Positions 8,417-16,441 of a stretch of DNA of 24,672 bases are shown here, one piece after another. Position numbers and translations under genes: made by a program. This stretch comes from Nitrospinota bacterium (GTDB lineage Bacteria > Nitrospinota > Nitrospinia > JACRGO01). The notes beneath the pieces are model-generated. The model did no database searches. It was given only the letters and a program-made list of their open reading frames with translations, and was not told the origin of the DNA. The first letter of the stretch is position 1. Each line of letters begins with the position of its first letter. The stretch is from assembly GCA_016212295.1 (NCBI GenBank), contig JACRGO010000158.1:1-24672 (forward strand), given 5' to 3'.

Positions 8417-9118
8417 AACCGGTCCTCCTTGTGTTAATTTGAACAGATAGATTACATGTCATAATCTTGACTGCAAATTCCACAGCAAAATTTATTCCAA
8501 AATATAGAAACATTCAAAACCGTCTTTTCCATAGAGAGCAGAAAAATATGATAATTCCTCAGCTTCACGCCCAGAAAGGGGAGTGCAAATACTCCCTTCC
8601 ACCAAGATCGCTGCGAAATAGGCAGCTCTATGACTTGGCTGGCAATATGGCCTGCCCCGTTTAAAATCGTCATCCCAATCACCAGGAACCACATATCCTC
8701 ACAGATAGCCAACAATAAAAAAAGGATTAATACTATGAAGATATCACTATATAACTACTGATTTTTAGAGATATTTAATAGCGACATAATAATTGGCAAT
8801 ATTTATATATGCACCACGGCACCCTATTCTAACTGCAATAAAGCAGACCTGTTATTAAGCGCAATTTTTATGTTGTCTAAGTTGTCTATAGCCATCCTGA
8901 CCATTAATGGGCTTACCAAAAGACCCTGCATGAAAAAACCTGAAGAAAAAGCGGACCTTTTATTTTTAAAAGGAGAAAAAAGCCGCATGAAGGCGGAACT
9001 GCGAACAAAATATAATTAAGAAAGCAGGGTTTTCGTTAAGGCTCTAATTAAAGGAATTGCTTTTCACGGTATGGACGGGTGGATTTAACGCCTATGACAT
9101 ATTATTATAAAAGATATT
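8417..9118. other. 700-bp stretch without a convincing gene
   Basis: This AT-rich region separates the receiver operon from the two-component remnants. It holds a weak minus-strand frame (8452-8694, listed separately) and a 29-codon plus-strand frame starting near 8929 (MKKPEEKADLLFLKGEKS), which lacks a ribosome binding site. I see no tRNA, CRISPR or clear terminator. Decayed coding DNA is likely, given what follows. Confidence 0.4.
8452..8694 (-). CDS. Doubtful small hydrophobic ORF
   Basis: An 80-residue frame (MWFLVIGMTILNGAGHIASQ...) with a hydrophobic start and aromatic-rich middle. I do not recognise it with confidence; the NGAGH segment recalls HXXEE-type membrane proteins only faintly. 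GAGG lies just two bases before the ATG, which is too close to be a good ribosome binding site. It could be the end of a degraded membrane gene or a chance frame. An upstream TTG at 8715 would lengthen it by seven residues. Confidence 0.15.
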   Translation of the reverse strand: MWFLVIGMTILNGAGHIASQVIELPISQRSWWKGVFALPFLGVKLRNYHIFLLSMEKTVLNVSIFWNKFCCGICSQDYDM

Positions 9119-9280
9119 ATGAGAATTTTAATCGTGGATGACGATTTTTTCAGCCGGGTGCTCCTGTCTATAATACTGGCGACTTAAAGAGGCATTCATG
9201 AAGGGTTGCTCCGCCTACATAGTGAAGCCCATAGAAAAGAATAAGCTCCTCAATTGAACTCAGAAAACTTGGAATTATCA
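9119..9280 (+). pseudogene. Response regulator remnant with its centre deleted
   Basis: The frame from 9119 encodes MRILIVDDDFFSRVLLSIIL, a textbook receiver N-terminus with its acidic residues, and hits a stop at 9185-9187. Directly after it, in another frame, 9189-9254 encodes EAFMKGCSAYIVKPIEKNKL, the C-terminal end of a CheY-like domain with its conserved Lys-Pro. In a third frame from about 9260 RKLGIIR follows, the usual tail of this subfamily. The middle with the phosphoacceptor Asp and Thr/Ser is absent. The gene has therefore lost perhaps half its length and carries at least two frameshifts. It cannot make a working receiver. Boundaries are approximate. Confidence 0.75.
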
Positions 9281-10006
9281 GGGGAGCAAGAGAACACAGT
9301 CACCGGACGGTGGCTTTATATCCAGGACAGGGTAATACCTTGGGTGGACGGGCGGACTGTCCGCTTGTCCGTGATTACCGACATCACCCAACGCAAAATG
9401 GTGGAGAAAGAATTGAACGGCGCCAAGGAAAGGGCCGAGGAGGCCACAAGACTCAAGGACAAATTCCTTTCCCTGGTGGCCCACGACCTTCGTTCCCCAT
9501 TTGTCTGGATCATGGGCTTTTTGAAAAAAATGATCAATGACCAGGCCCATCCCCTTCATGAAACACACAGGGGCCTGGTCAGGAGAATCCTTGACGGGGG
9601 GGAGAGCATGGTCAATATGATCGACAGCCTCCTTAAAATCAGCAGGCTCCAGTCAGGAAAGATCGCCTTGGCCCTTCAGTTCATGGAGATGAACATGCCA
9701 ATCCGCTCCGTCTTGCACAATTTTCTTCCATTGGCCGAGAAAAAAGGCGTTGTCCTGGCTGCCATTGAAAAGGCCACGCCCCACCTGATAATCACCGATC
9801 TCTTCATGCCTGTCATGGACGGCTTTGAGCTCATGAGGCGCGTCCATCGGAATCCAAGGACCAAATCGATTCCGATAATTGTGATTACCAGCGACGCGGA
9901 AATGGAGACAAGGGAAAAGGCGGTGCGTTTGGGGGCGGATGATTTTATCCTTAAGACCGCCGGCGTGGAGGAATTCCTCCCAAGGGTCCTGAAATTCGTG
10001 GCGTAA
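9254..10006 (+). pseudogene. Hybrid histidine kinase remnant lacking the ATPase domain
   Basis: The 250-residue frame (TTG start; no ribosome binding site seen) reads through pieces of a hybrid kinase. Residues about 15-50 are the end of a PAS/PAC domain (VDGRTVRLSVITDITQRK). Residues 65-150 are a HisKA dimerisation domain with phosphoacceptor H77 in LVAHDLRSPF. Near residue 169 the frame jumps to the late part of a receiver (D182 in IITDLFMPVMDGFEL, S213, K234 in DDFILKTAG). The whole HATPase domain with its N, G1 and G2 boxes and the receiver's first strand with its acidic pair are missing. The internal join is in frame, so a protein could be made, but it could not autophosphorylate. Its start overlaps the preceding remnant. 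It converges with the zinc-finger gene, six bases apart. Confidence 0.75.
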
Positions 10007-10012
10007 CACAAT

Positions 10013-10195
10013 CTACATCTCGGTCCCGGCAAAGTCATCTTCGTCCCTGTCATCAAAGGGACTTCTTTTCCCCAGGCAATAGTCGCACTTCAAGGTTTCC
10101 TCTTCCATTTCGTAATGGGCTGCGCAGACCTCGGAGCCGCAGACCTCGCATCTGAATTCCCCGCCTGCCTCGACCCTGCAAACCACGCACTTCAT
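10013..10195 (-). CDS. 60-residue cysteine-rich zinc-finger-like protein
   Basis: The protein has eight potential zinc ligands: C3-x2-C6-x9-C16-x2-C19-x4-C24-x2-H27-x9-C37-x2-C40. The first six have the spacing and the FRCEVCGSEVCAAHY style of AN1- or B-box-like treble-clef fingers; the last pair would complete a second site. The tail is strongly acidic (SPFDDRDEDDFAGTEM). It starts six bases after the stop of the RodZ-like gene and is probably co-transcribed with it. The ligand pattern is too regular for a chance frame. The function is unknown; a protein- or nucleic-acid-binding adaptor is possible. Confidence 0.75.
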   Translation of the reverse strand: MKCVVCRVEAGGEFRCEVCGSEVCAAHYEMEEETLKCDYCLGKRSPFDDRDEDDFAGTEM

Positions 10196-10201
10196 TAATC
10201 A

Positions 10202-11122
10202 TTATTCCTTGGGCTTTAAAATGATGAAATCATGAATGACCACTTCCTTGCTAGGCCAGGATATTTCTTTCCCGTTTAAAGACAGCTTTACACCTTTGGA
10301 ATTGCCTGTTGAAATGGAAAAATCCTTCGTGGCCTTGAAAGTGGCGGTATCCCCGGCCCTGAGGATGAGGTTCCTCTTCATGGTTTCTCCGTCTATCTTC
10401 ACTGATAACCAGGAATCGGTGCTGGCCGCCAATTTAAGCAGTAGTTCCCCTGCCACTGGAACTTCCAAGGGGTTCTTTGGAGGCAGTGGTACAGAATCCT
10501 CGGCGGCAGGCTTTTTCCCTGCGCTGGCATCGACCAGTTCCTCTTTTTTATCAGGCTTCCCGGGCGCTACGCCAGCGGACGCTGCTTCGTCTTTTGCCTC
10601 ACCTTCTTCTATCACCGCTTTTTGGGCCGGTCTCTCGGAAAGAACTACTGGTCCGCTTTCTTTTAAATCCGGGGTTTCAGTGGAGTCAGGCGCGGAAATA
10701 GGCATACCCTCACCTTGCTCCTGGTGGACATTGCGGCTTCGCTTGGAGTATTCGCTGAAATAATAACTCACCCCTACCACCACCAGGAATGCCACGAACG
10801 CCAGCCAGAATTTATTGGGCTTCACGCCTGATTCAACCGGGATGGCTTCATACTTTATTTCGGTCTCAGCGACCTTTTCCGGCTCCTTTTTCTCGAAGCG
10901 GTCATGATAAGTTTCAAGAACCTCCGTTGGATCCAGGCCAATGTACTGGGCATAGGTCTTTATGAACCCCTTCACAAAAATCTCACCAGGGAGTTTTTTA
11001 AAATCCTCATGCTCTATGGCCAGCAGAAAACGCTTGTTGATATGCGTGGCTTTGGCGATCTCTTCCAGGGTGGCGCCCTTGGCCTCCCGGTTTGTTTTTA
11101 AATATTGTCCGATGGATTCCAT
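10202..11122 (-). CDS. RodZ-like helix-turn-helix membrane protein
   Basis: The 306-residue protein resembles RodZ, the membrane protein that links MreB to the cell-wall elongation machinery. Residues 1 to about 72 are the HTH_25 domain (MESIGQYLKTNREAKGATLE, then IAKATHINKRFLLAIEHEDF and GEIFVKGFIKTYAQYIGLDP). A transmembrane helix lies at 105-122 (FWLAFVAFLVVVGVSYYF). A low-complexity Pro/Glu/Lys/Ser periplasmic linker follows (about 130-225). A C-terminal DUF4115-like beta domain (LLLKLAASTDSWLSVKIDGE...LSLNGKEI) completes it. AGGG lies just before the ATG. The zinc-finger gene follows six bases downstream. No mreB or cell-shape genes are adjacent, so the symbol is withheld. Confidence 0.88.
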   Translation of the reverse strand: MESIGQYLKTNREAKGATLEEIAKATHINKRFLLAIEHEDFKKLPGEIFVKGFIKTYAQYIGLDPTEVLETYHDRFEKKEPEKVAETEIKYEAIPVESGVKPNKFWLAFVAFLVVVGVSYYFSEYSKRSRNVHQEQGEGMPISAPDSTETPDLKESGPVVLSERPAQKAVIEEGEAKDEAASAGVAPGKPDKKEELVDASAGKKPAAEDSVPLPPKNPLEVPVAGELLLKLAASTDSWLSVKIDGETMKRNLILRAGDTATFKATKDFSISTGNSKGVKLSLNGKEISWPSKEVVIHDFIILKPKE

Positions 11123-11526
11123 ATCCCTGCTTTTTATAAGATTTTTAGTTTTTCACAACAAGAAACACGGCAGGCTGAAAAAATTTTCCCTATGCGATTT
11201 GCGAGGAAAGCTCCGTCCAAGGCGTGAAGTTATATAGTTAATTTATCCTAAACAGGCATTAAATAGCAATATAGCATAGGAAATCCCATTTTAAATTTTT
11301 AAAAATCAAATAGATATCTGAAAGTTGATTGTTTTAATGGAACATAGCTTCGCAAATTGATTAATGAAAAACCTGGAACCACGAATTAACAAATTACAAT
11401 TACTGAATGTCCAAAAACAATTCCATTTTCTTTTGTGTTCTTTGTAATTTTGGTTATTGGGATTTATTTGTTATTTGACAATTGAGATTTGAAATTTTAT
11501 CCGCGCTAATCCGCGTTATCCGCGTT
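11123..11526. other. Intergenic region with repeat
   Basis: No gene is seen. It carries the promoter region of the RodZ-like gene at its left end, AT-rich sequence in the middle, the dispersed repeat copy B at 11384-11499, and a triple ATCCGCG(C/T)TAATCCGCGTT-type direct repeat at 11499-11526 that runs up to the stop of the next gene. Confidence 0.5.
11384..11499. repeat. Dispersed hairpin repeat, copy B
   Basis: From AATTACAATTACTGAATGTCC to GACAATTGAGATTTGAAATT this copy follows copy A (about 512-622) almost base for base, with a few substitutions and small indels in the loop. The left AAATGAC tandem part of copy A is missing. Two near-identical copies 11 kb apart show a mobile or recently amplified intergenic element. 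Confidence 0.7.
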
Positions 11527-12870
11527 CTATTTTTTCAGCTCGCCGAAGGCGATAAGTTCCGGCCTGCTCCCAAGCACATCCATTGCCCTTGCCGCCAGGG
11601 CGATGGCCATGAGAGGGGCGACCTGGAGCAGCGAACGCTGGACGGTCATGCTGTTGGCCAGGAATTCAAAATTCACGGTAAAGGCGTAAACGGCCAAAAC
11701 CATTGCGAGGCATCCCCAGGCCAGGGGCCAAAGGGACTTCGAGGCTTCGCCGCTGGTCCTCCAAAAAATCAGCGGGACCGCTAAAATCCACAGCATGCCG
11801 AATCCGCTGAAGGAAAAAAACTCGGCTGGAAACATGGCGAATGCCTCAGGATGAAACTCCAATATCCTATCAGCGGGGTTGGGGTTGAGCCCAAGTCCCG
11901 TCCCTGCCTTGAATATAAACCACGGGGAGAGAGGGAGAAAAACCCCAATTGAAAAAATTGCCAAGGGCCGCGCCGCCCTTGCCCAAAAAATCGTTGCCAA
12001 AAAAAGGACTGGCAAATAGAGCGCCAGGGGATCATTCTTTGACCACGCGGCTGCCGCCATCATGAACCCGCTCAGCGCAAGGCTTTTCTCGTCCTCCCGA
12101 ACCCTCCATCGCTCCCAAAACAGGACCGACAGCGCAAGGAAAACCGCCACTGTCAAATCCCCCAATCCGGCGGAGAGATGAATCCCCACCAAGGGGAGAG
12201 AGGCTGTCAGATACACGGCAATGGCCGCGCCTGAGCGTCCGCAAGCCCGTTTCATGAACCGGTAAACCAGGGCGATGAAAGAGATAAAATTAATTAAGTC
12301 CACACCCAGGGCCCAGGGGTCTTTCCATTCGCCCGCGATACGGCACAAAAGCGCCTTGAGCAGGGGAAGGTGCAAGGGATAGTGTATCTTTTCGCCACCC
12401 AGAGTCCACGCGGCCTCGTCTCCAAATCCAAGCGTCCCCTCAACGAAAAAATATCTTGCCCTGAGATGCCAGAAGTGAAAGGAATCCCAATATTGAGTTG
12501 GAAGCCAAAGCACACAGCCAAGGGCATAAACAAGTTGAAATGCTATGAGTATCCATACCAGGGCCATGAACCCTTTTGACTGCAAGGAACCATTGTAGTA
12601 TGGCGCATCAGATCCTTCGCTGGCTGATTCCAAGGGAGAGGAGGACTTTAAAAATCGGCCGCCCGCCCAGAAAAATATGCCCATTGCCAGCGCAAGCGCA
12701 ATGGACCAGCCCCCCAGCCATCCCCACCAAAACAGGGAGAAGGTCACAAGGACGCTCCCTATCAGCCAGCCGAGAGCAGCCGACTCCAATGGCTCCATTT
12801 TCAATCCTATGAGCCTTAGGACTCCGTAACCAAGGGCGGTCATGGCTATTAATCCCAGCCAGGGGCTCAT
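11527..12870 (-). CDS. Polytopic membrane protein, GT-C glycosyltransferase-like
   Basis: A 447-residue protein with about ten hydrophobic segments. The layout resembles GT-C (PMT/ArnT-like) glycosyltransferases that use polyprenyl-phosphate sugars. After the first helices comes an aromatic-rich loop YWDSFHFWHLRARYF with a candidate catalytic Asp at 129, then HYPLHLPLLKALL, a helix pair, and AAAWSKNDPLALYLPV, which fits the GT-C core. A long soluble C-terminal domain is absent. Its ATG overlaps the stop of the upstream gene by four bases, so the two probably act together, perhaps in cell-surface polysaccharide or glycan assembly. The family call rests on topology and weak motifs. Confidence 0.7.
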   Translation of the reverse strand: MSPWLGLIAMTALGYGVLRLIGLKMEPLESAALGWLIGSVLVTFSLFWWGWLGGWSIALALAMGIFFWAGGRFLKSSSPLESASEGSDAPYYNGSLQSKGFMALVWILIAFQLVYALGCVLWLPTQYWDSFHFWHLRARYFFVEGTLGFGDEAAWTLGGEKIHYPLHLPLLKALLCRIAGEWKDPWALGVDLINFISFIALVYRFMKRACGRSGAAIAVYLTASLPLVGIHLSAGLGDLTVAVFLALSVLFWERWRVREDEKSLALSGFMMAAAAWSKNDPLALYLPVLFLATIFWARAARPLAIFSIGVFLPLSPWFIFKAGTGLGLNPNPADRILEFHPEAFAMFPAEFFSFSGFGMLWILAVPLIFWRTSGEASKSLWPLAWGCLAMVLAVYAFTVNFEFLANSMTVQRSLLQVAPLMAIALAARAMDVLGSRPELIAFGELKK

Positions 12871-13943
12871 GGCGGGTCTCCTGAATAGACGGCGAAGAGG
12901 TCCGTGCCTTCCAACTCCGCAGGACTTTTTAAAATAACACGGCCACCAATGGTGAGCAGGTCTTTACTTATCATGGGATCGAGCCCCCTTTCGCAAATAA
13001 CTATCCGTTCCGGCGACGATTCGGGCTCCAGCCGCGCTGGAAGCATGGCAAAACGCAGGTATGCGCTATTCTCTCCGCTCCCCAAAAAGTTTAAGCGCTT
13101 TACGCCATTCTTTTTTAAAATGGCGGACAAGGCCCTGGCGTCACTTTCCAAAAATCCCAGGGCGTCGGAAAAATGTCCGTTCATGGCCCTAACTCTCTCA
13201 AGCGTCCCCCATGCGGCCCATTTTTGAGAAAGGTCGATTGTTATCCAGAGCGCAAGCGACCAGATAACAACAGCCTTCGCCAGTCTTTGCCGGTCCTTAT
13301 AGCGCGGTAATAATAAAAGGACAAAAAATCCTGCCAGCCATAAGGCCGCAAGGGCAATAGTGGTTGGGATGTCTGAAAATTCCGGCCAGCGGAACAGGTT
13401 TGTCACAAGTCCCTTCAACTGGACCGGCCTGATCCAATTTTCAGCGAAGATGGCCAGCCGCGTGGAAAGGGTGGACGATTCCAGCGTAAGGCGTGGCGGG
13501 ACCGCTTGCGCCTGCTTGCCGATCAATTTAAGCTCCACGTTTTTTCCTACGCCGTTCCAGGAGGCTTTGTTCGTGAAATCGAACCGGACCCTTTGGAGCC
13601 CTTTTCCTGGAGAAAGGGTGGCGAACTCAATTACCTTTTCGCTCCTGTTTTGGAAAAAACACTCCACCTCGATCTTGAGAAGAAAGACCCCCTCTAATTC
13701 AGGAAAAAGGATGGATGCCGTCTTGTTTTTATGGAGATCCAGAAAAACCGAACGGCTGGTGAAAACCGCCGCCTTGTCGAAATAGACGCGGTTTCCCTCA
13801 AGCCTCTGGCCGGGCAGACCTCCGATTTCCCATTGGCCGGGCAATATTTCCGTGGCCGCGAAGGCATGAAAAGGAAAAAAAAGCATGGCGCCTGAAAGGA
13901 GACGCAATATCCATTTCCTGATGGTTCGAGATAGACAAAACAC
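12867..13943 (-). CDS. Exported membrane-anchored protein of unknown function
   Basis: The 358-residue protein begins with a clear signal peptide (basic RTIRKW, hydrophobic ILRLLSGAMLFFPF, cleavage after HAFA at about 29). Residues 30-170 look like a beta-sandwich with carbohydrate-binding flavour (SVFLDLHKNKTASILFPEL, KVIEFATLSPGKGLQRVRFDF). Two transmembrane helices follow at about 192-212 and 223-240, then an alpha/beta C-terminal domain of about 115 residues (ALSAILKKNGVKRLNFLGSGENSAYLRF). I do not recognise the family. It is translationally coupled to the GT-C-like gene, suggesting a joint role in surface glycan or lipid-linked sugar handling. Confidence 0.75.
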   Translation of the reverse strand: MFCLSRTIRKWILRLLSGAMLFFPFHAFAATEILPGQWEIGGLPGQRLEGNRVYFDKAAVFTSRSVFLDLHKNKTASILFPELEGVFLLKIEVECFFQNRSEKVIEFATLSPGKGLQRVRFDFTNKASWNGVGKNVELKLIGKQAQAVPPRLTLESSTLSTRLAIFAENWIRPVQLKGLVTNLFRWPEFSDIPTTIALAALWLAGFFVLLLLPRYKDRQRLAKAVVIWSLALWITIDLSQKWAAWGTLERVRAMNGHFSDALGFLESDARALSAILKKNGVKRLNFLGSGENSAYLRFAMLPARLEPESSPERIVICERGLDPMISKDLLTIGGRVILKSPAELEGTDLFAVYSGDPP

Positions 13944-13998
13944 AGAAATCCTCTTAACAATTAATCAGGTAATTCCCGGTAGCTTGCTGCTGGAAGCT

Positions 13999-14304
13999 TC
14001 ATTCCACAAAAAAAGTCTTTAACCTCAGGGCCTTGGCTATTTGATCCTGTTTTTTATCGGATGTAAGAAAAGAAAGGTCAAAACGGGAATGTTCCTTGAA
14101 TATAAGGGCGGAAGCGATATGGAGCGCGTCCATGGCGCGGGCATTGGAATGAAGGGCGATGTCTTCGCCCCGTTGGAGGACCTCCTCGTTTAATGTGACT
14201 ATCTCCATATGCATGAGCCGGTCTTCCTCTGTTTCCTTTTTCGCGGACACGGGCTTGATGACGGCAACGGGATTTCCCCTGTCGGTCAGGATCACCTCGT
14301 GGCC
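13999..14304 (-). pseudogene. VapB-VapC remnant fused by deletion
   Basis: On the minus strand the frame reads GHEVILTDRGNPVAVIKP, the conserved centre of a VapB/Phd-type antitoxin, followed by EETEEDRLMHMEIV. It then continues as the C-terminal half of a PIN-domain toxin (LNEEVLQRGEDIALHSNARAMDALHIASAL, then DLSFLTSDKKQ). The antitoxin N-terminus, its toxin-binding tail and the N-terminal half of the PIN domain, including the first catalytic Asp, are absent. A GTG at 14295 could start a 98-residue product, but it would lack PIN nuclease activity. The likely history is a deletion that joined an adjacent vapB and vapC in frame, plus loss of the vapB start. A selected small fusion protein is less likely. 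Confidence 0.7.
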
Positions 14305-14311
14305 TTTATAT

Positions 14312-14334
14312 TGACATATTAAGTCACTATGTCA
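14312..14334. promoter_or_regulatory. Inverted repeat upstream of the vapBC remnant
   Basis: TGACATA (14312-14318) and TATGTCA (14328-14334) are perfect inverted repeats around a nine-base spacer, just upstream of the vapB remnant on the minus strand. The position fits the autoregulatory operator usual for VapBC systems, left behind after the genes decayed. Confidence 0.35.
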
Positions 14335-14400
14335 CGACATTAAAGCACATGCATAAACCCATATCAATTTTATTGGCTCTATATTATTACGTTCAGAAAT

Positions 14401-14452
14401 TTGCGTTGTCCGCCTGCCTGTGCGTCGCACGCGGACAGGCGCAAGTTTTTTA
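14401..14452 (+). repeat. Nested GC-rich hairpin followed by T-run
   Basis: The arms TTGCG/CGCAA (14401-14405 and 14440-14444), GTCCGC/GCGGAC (14408-14413 and 14431-14436) and GTGC/GCAC (14420-14430) nest into one long hairpin followed by GTTTTTT. It is terminator-like on the plus strand, but no intact plus-strand gene ends before it. The CCTGCCTGTGCG style matches a widespread dispersed repeat. Confidence 0.45.
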
Positions 14453-14690
14453 AGCCAGTCGCATGGCAACAGCATCAATAAAAAGAAACGGAAGTGACCT
14501 TGAACAGGGCTTCTGACTGTGTAAATGCCGCAAGAGAATATTTATCGCCGTCCAAATCAGGAGAGGGACGGATTTAATTTTGCGAAACATTCACCAGGCT
14601 TGTTTAACCTTGGAAACTATTCTAAAATGCGCGGATAATTTTAAGGGCGTAAGTCAAAGGCTGCCATGGACACGAATTTTCCTTGGTTAA

Positions 14691-16441
14691 ATGCAAAAAA
14701 AAATGACAATAAGCGAGGCCCAAACCAGAAGAGAAATCATTGATAAGCGGCTTAAAGTTGCCGGTTGGGATGTCAGGGACCCGTCTCAGGTAACCCAGGA
14801 ACTTGATATTTGGGTTGGTTTGCCTCAAGAGATCAGAGAACTGCAAACGCCTTATCAGGGGCATCTTTTCGCGGACTACGCCCTTCTTTCAAAAAACGGC
14901 AAACCCATTGCCGTTGTGGAAGCCAAGAAGACGTCCGTTGACGCGGAAATAGGAAAGGAACAGGCGCGCAACTACGCCGAAAATATCCAAAAAATGAACG
15001 GCGGATTTATTGCGCCACCTATCCCGCCATGCTCAACCTGATTCAGCAGGAGGATTGTCCCCTCAATCCCCATTACTTTGATATGATCGTGGCCGATGAA
15101 AGCCACCGGTCCATTTATAATGTGTACAAAAATATCTTTGAATATTTCGATGCCATACAATTGGGACTCACCGCAACGCCCACGGATGTGATAGACCACA
15201 ACACCTTTCAACTCTTTAACTGCGAAGACGGCCTGCCCACCTTTGCTTATTCCTACGAGGAAGCGATTACCAACACCCCTCCCTATCTATCCGACTTTGA
15301 AGTCCTCCAGTTACGAACAAGATTCCAGCAGGAAGGAATCAACAGTGAAACCATAGCCGAAGCGGAGAAAAACAGGCTGCGCCAGGATGGAGAAGACCCG
15401 GATGAGATAAACTTTGAGGGGACGGAACTGGAAAAGAAAGTTACCAACAAGGGAACTAACGCCCTCATTGTGCGAGAGTTCATGGAAGAATGCATTAAGG
15501 ATCCAAACGGCGTTGTGCCTGGGAAAGCCGTTTTCTTCGCCATTTCTAAAAAACACGCCTACCGGTTATGCGAAATCTTTAATGCCCTGTATCCCGAATA
15601 TAAGGGCCGTCTCGCGGAGGTCATTATTTCGGACGTTAAAGGCGTTCATGGAAAAGGGGGAATCCTTGACCGTTTCAAAACCATGGATATGCCGAGAATC
15701 GCCATCAGCGTGGATATGCTGGGCACAGGAATTGACGTGCGGGAAATCGTCAATCTGGTCTTTGCCAAGCCGGTCTTTTCCTACACGAAATTCTGGCAGA
15801 TGATCGGTCGCGGCACCCGCGTGCTGGACCCCGACAACATTAAACCATGGTGTCCAGAAAAGGAGAAGTTTTTGATCATGGACTGCTGGGAGAATTTTGA
15901 ATTTTTTAAAATGAAGCCCAGGGGCAAGGAACCCAAGGGGGTTCGCCCGCTTCCGGTTAGGCTGTTTGAAGCCCGGATTGATAAACTCCATGTGGCGCAA
16001 GGAAAAAAAGACGAGGCGATTCAAAAGAAAACCATCACAGCCATCAGAAAGGACATCGCCTCCCTGCCTCAAAATTCCGTGGTTATCCTGGATAATCAGG
16101 AGTGCATGGCAAAGACATCGGATGACAACTTTTGGATAAGTGTAACGGAAGAAAAGTTGGATTACCTGAGAATGCAGGTTGCTCCACTCATGCGCGTATT
16201 TTCCAATTCGGATTTTAAGGCCATGCGTTTTGAACTGGACGGCATCGAGGCCCAAACCGCCCGGCTGTCCGGCGATGAGGAACGATATGTGGCTCTCAAG
16301 GAAAGCATGGTGGAAAAGAAGGACCTGATCCATCCCCCCTTTACCCAACTTCACCCGGAAGGCGTTCGCGGCATCTTCCCGCCTCATGAAATAGAGGAAA
16401 TCCTCGGTTTGGTTCAAGAAATAGGGGTACAAGATAGTTAA
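14691..16441 (+). pseudogene. hsdR: Type I restriction subunit HsdR, internally deleted and frameshifted
   Basis: HsdR is the ATP-dependent translocase and nuclease of type I restriction enzymes. The N-terminal frame (14691-15008) keeps the PD-(D/E)xK nuclease core: D62 in FADYAL, E77 and K79 in VVEAKKT. It runs to NIQKMNGGF. At about 15005-15008 the sequence jumps, in another frame, to IYCATYPAMLNLIQ, which in intact relatives lies after the Walker A region. The second frame (to 16441) has motif II (VADESH), LGLTATP, the second RecA domain with ISVDMLGTGIDVREI, and QMIGRGTRV (motif VI). The ATP-binding motif I and surroundings, probably some 200 residues, are missing and the join is out of frame. 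The gene is thus a pseudogene unless the join is an assembly error. A separate protein from the ATG at 15029 could not hydrolyse ATP. Confidence 0.9.

Larger units (their letters stand above)
14305..14690. other. Intergenic region before the restriction island
   Basis: No gene is seen. It contains an operator-like inverted repeat (14312-14334), a nested GC-rich hairpin with a T-run (14401-14452), and a shorter hairpin with CCGTCC at 14548-14553 and GGACGG at 14566-14571. It marks the boundary between the vapBC remnant and the type I restriction island and probably holds the hsdR promoter, which I could not pinpoint. Confidence 0.45.

Noticed and set aside
8929-9018. 29-codon frame beginning MKKPEEKADLLFLKGEKS
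   Set aside because: It has no ribosome binding site, is very short and has no recognisable family. It may be decayed coding sequence.
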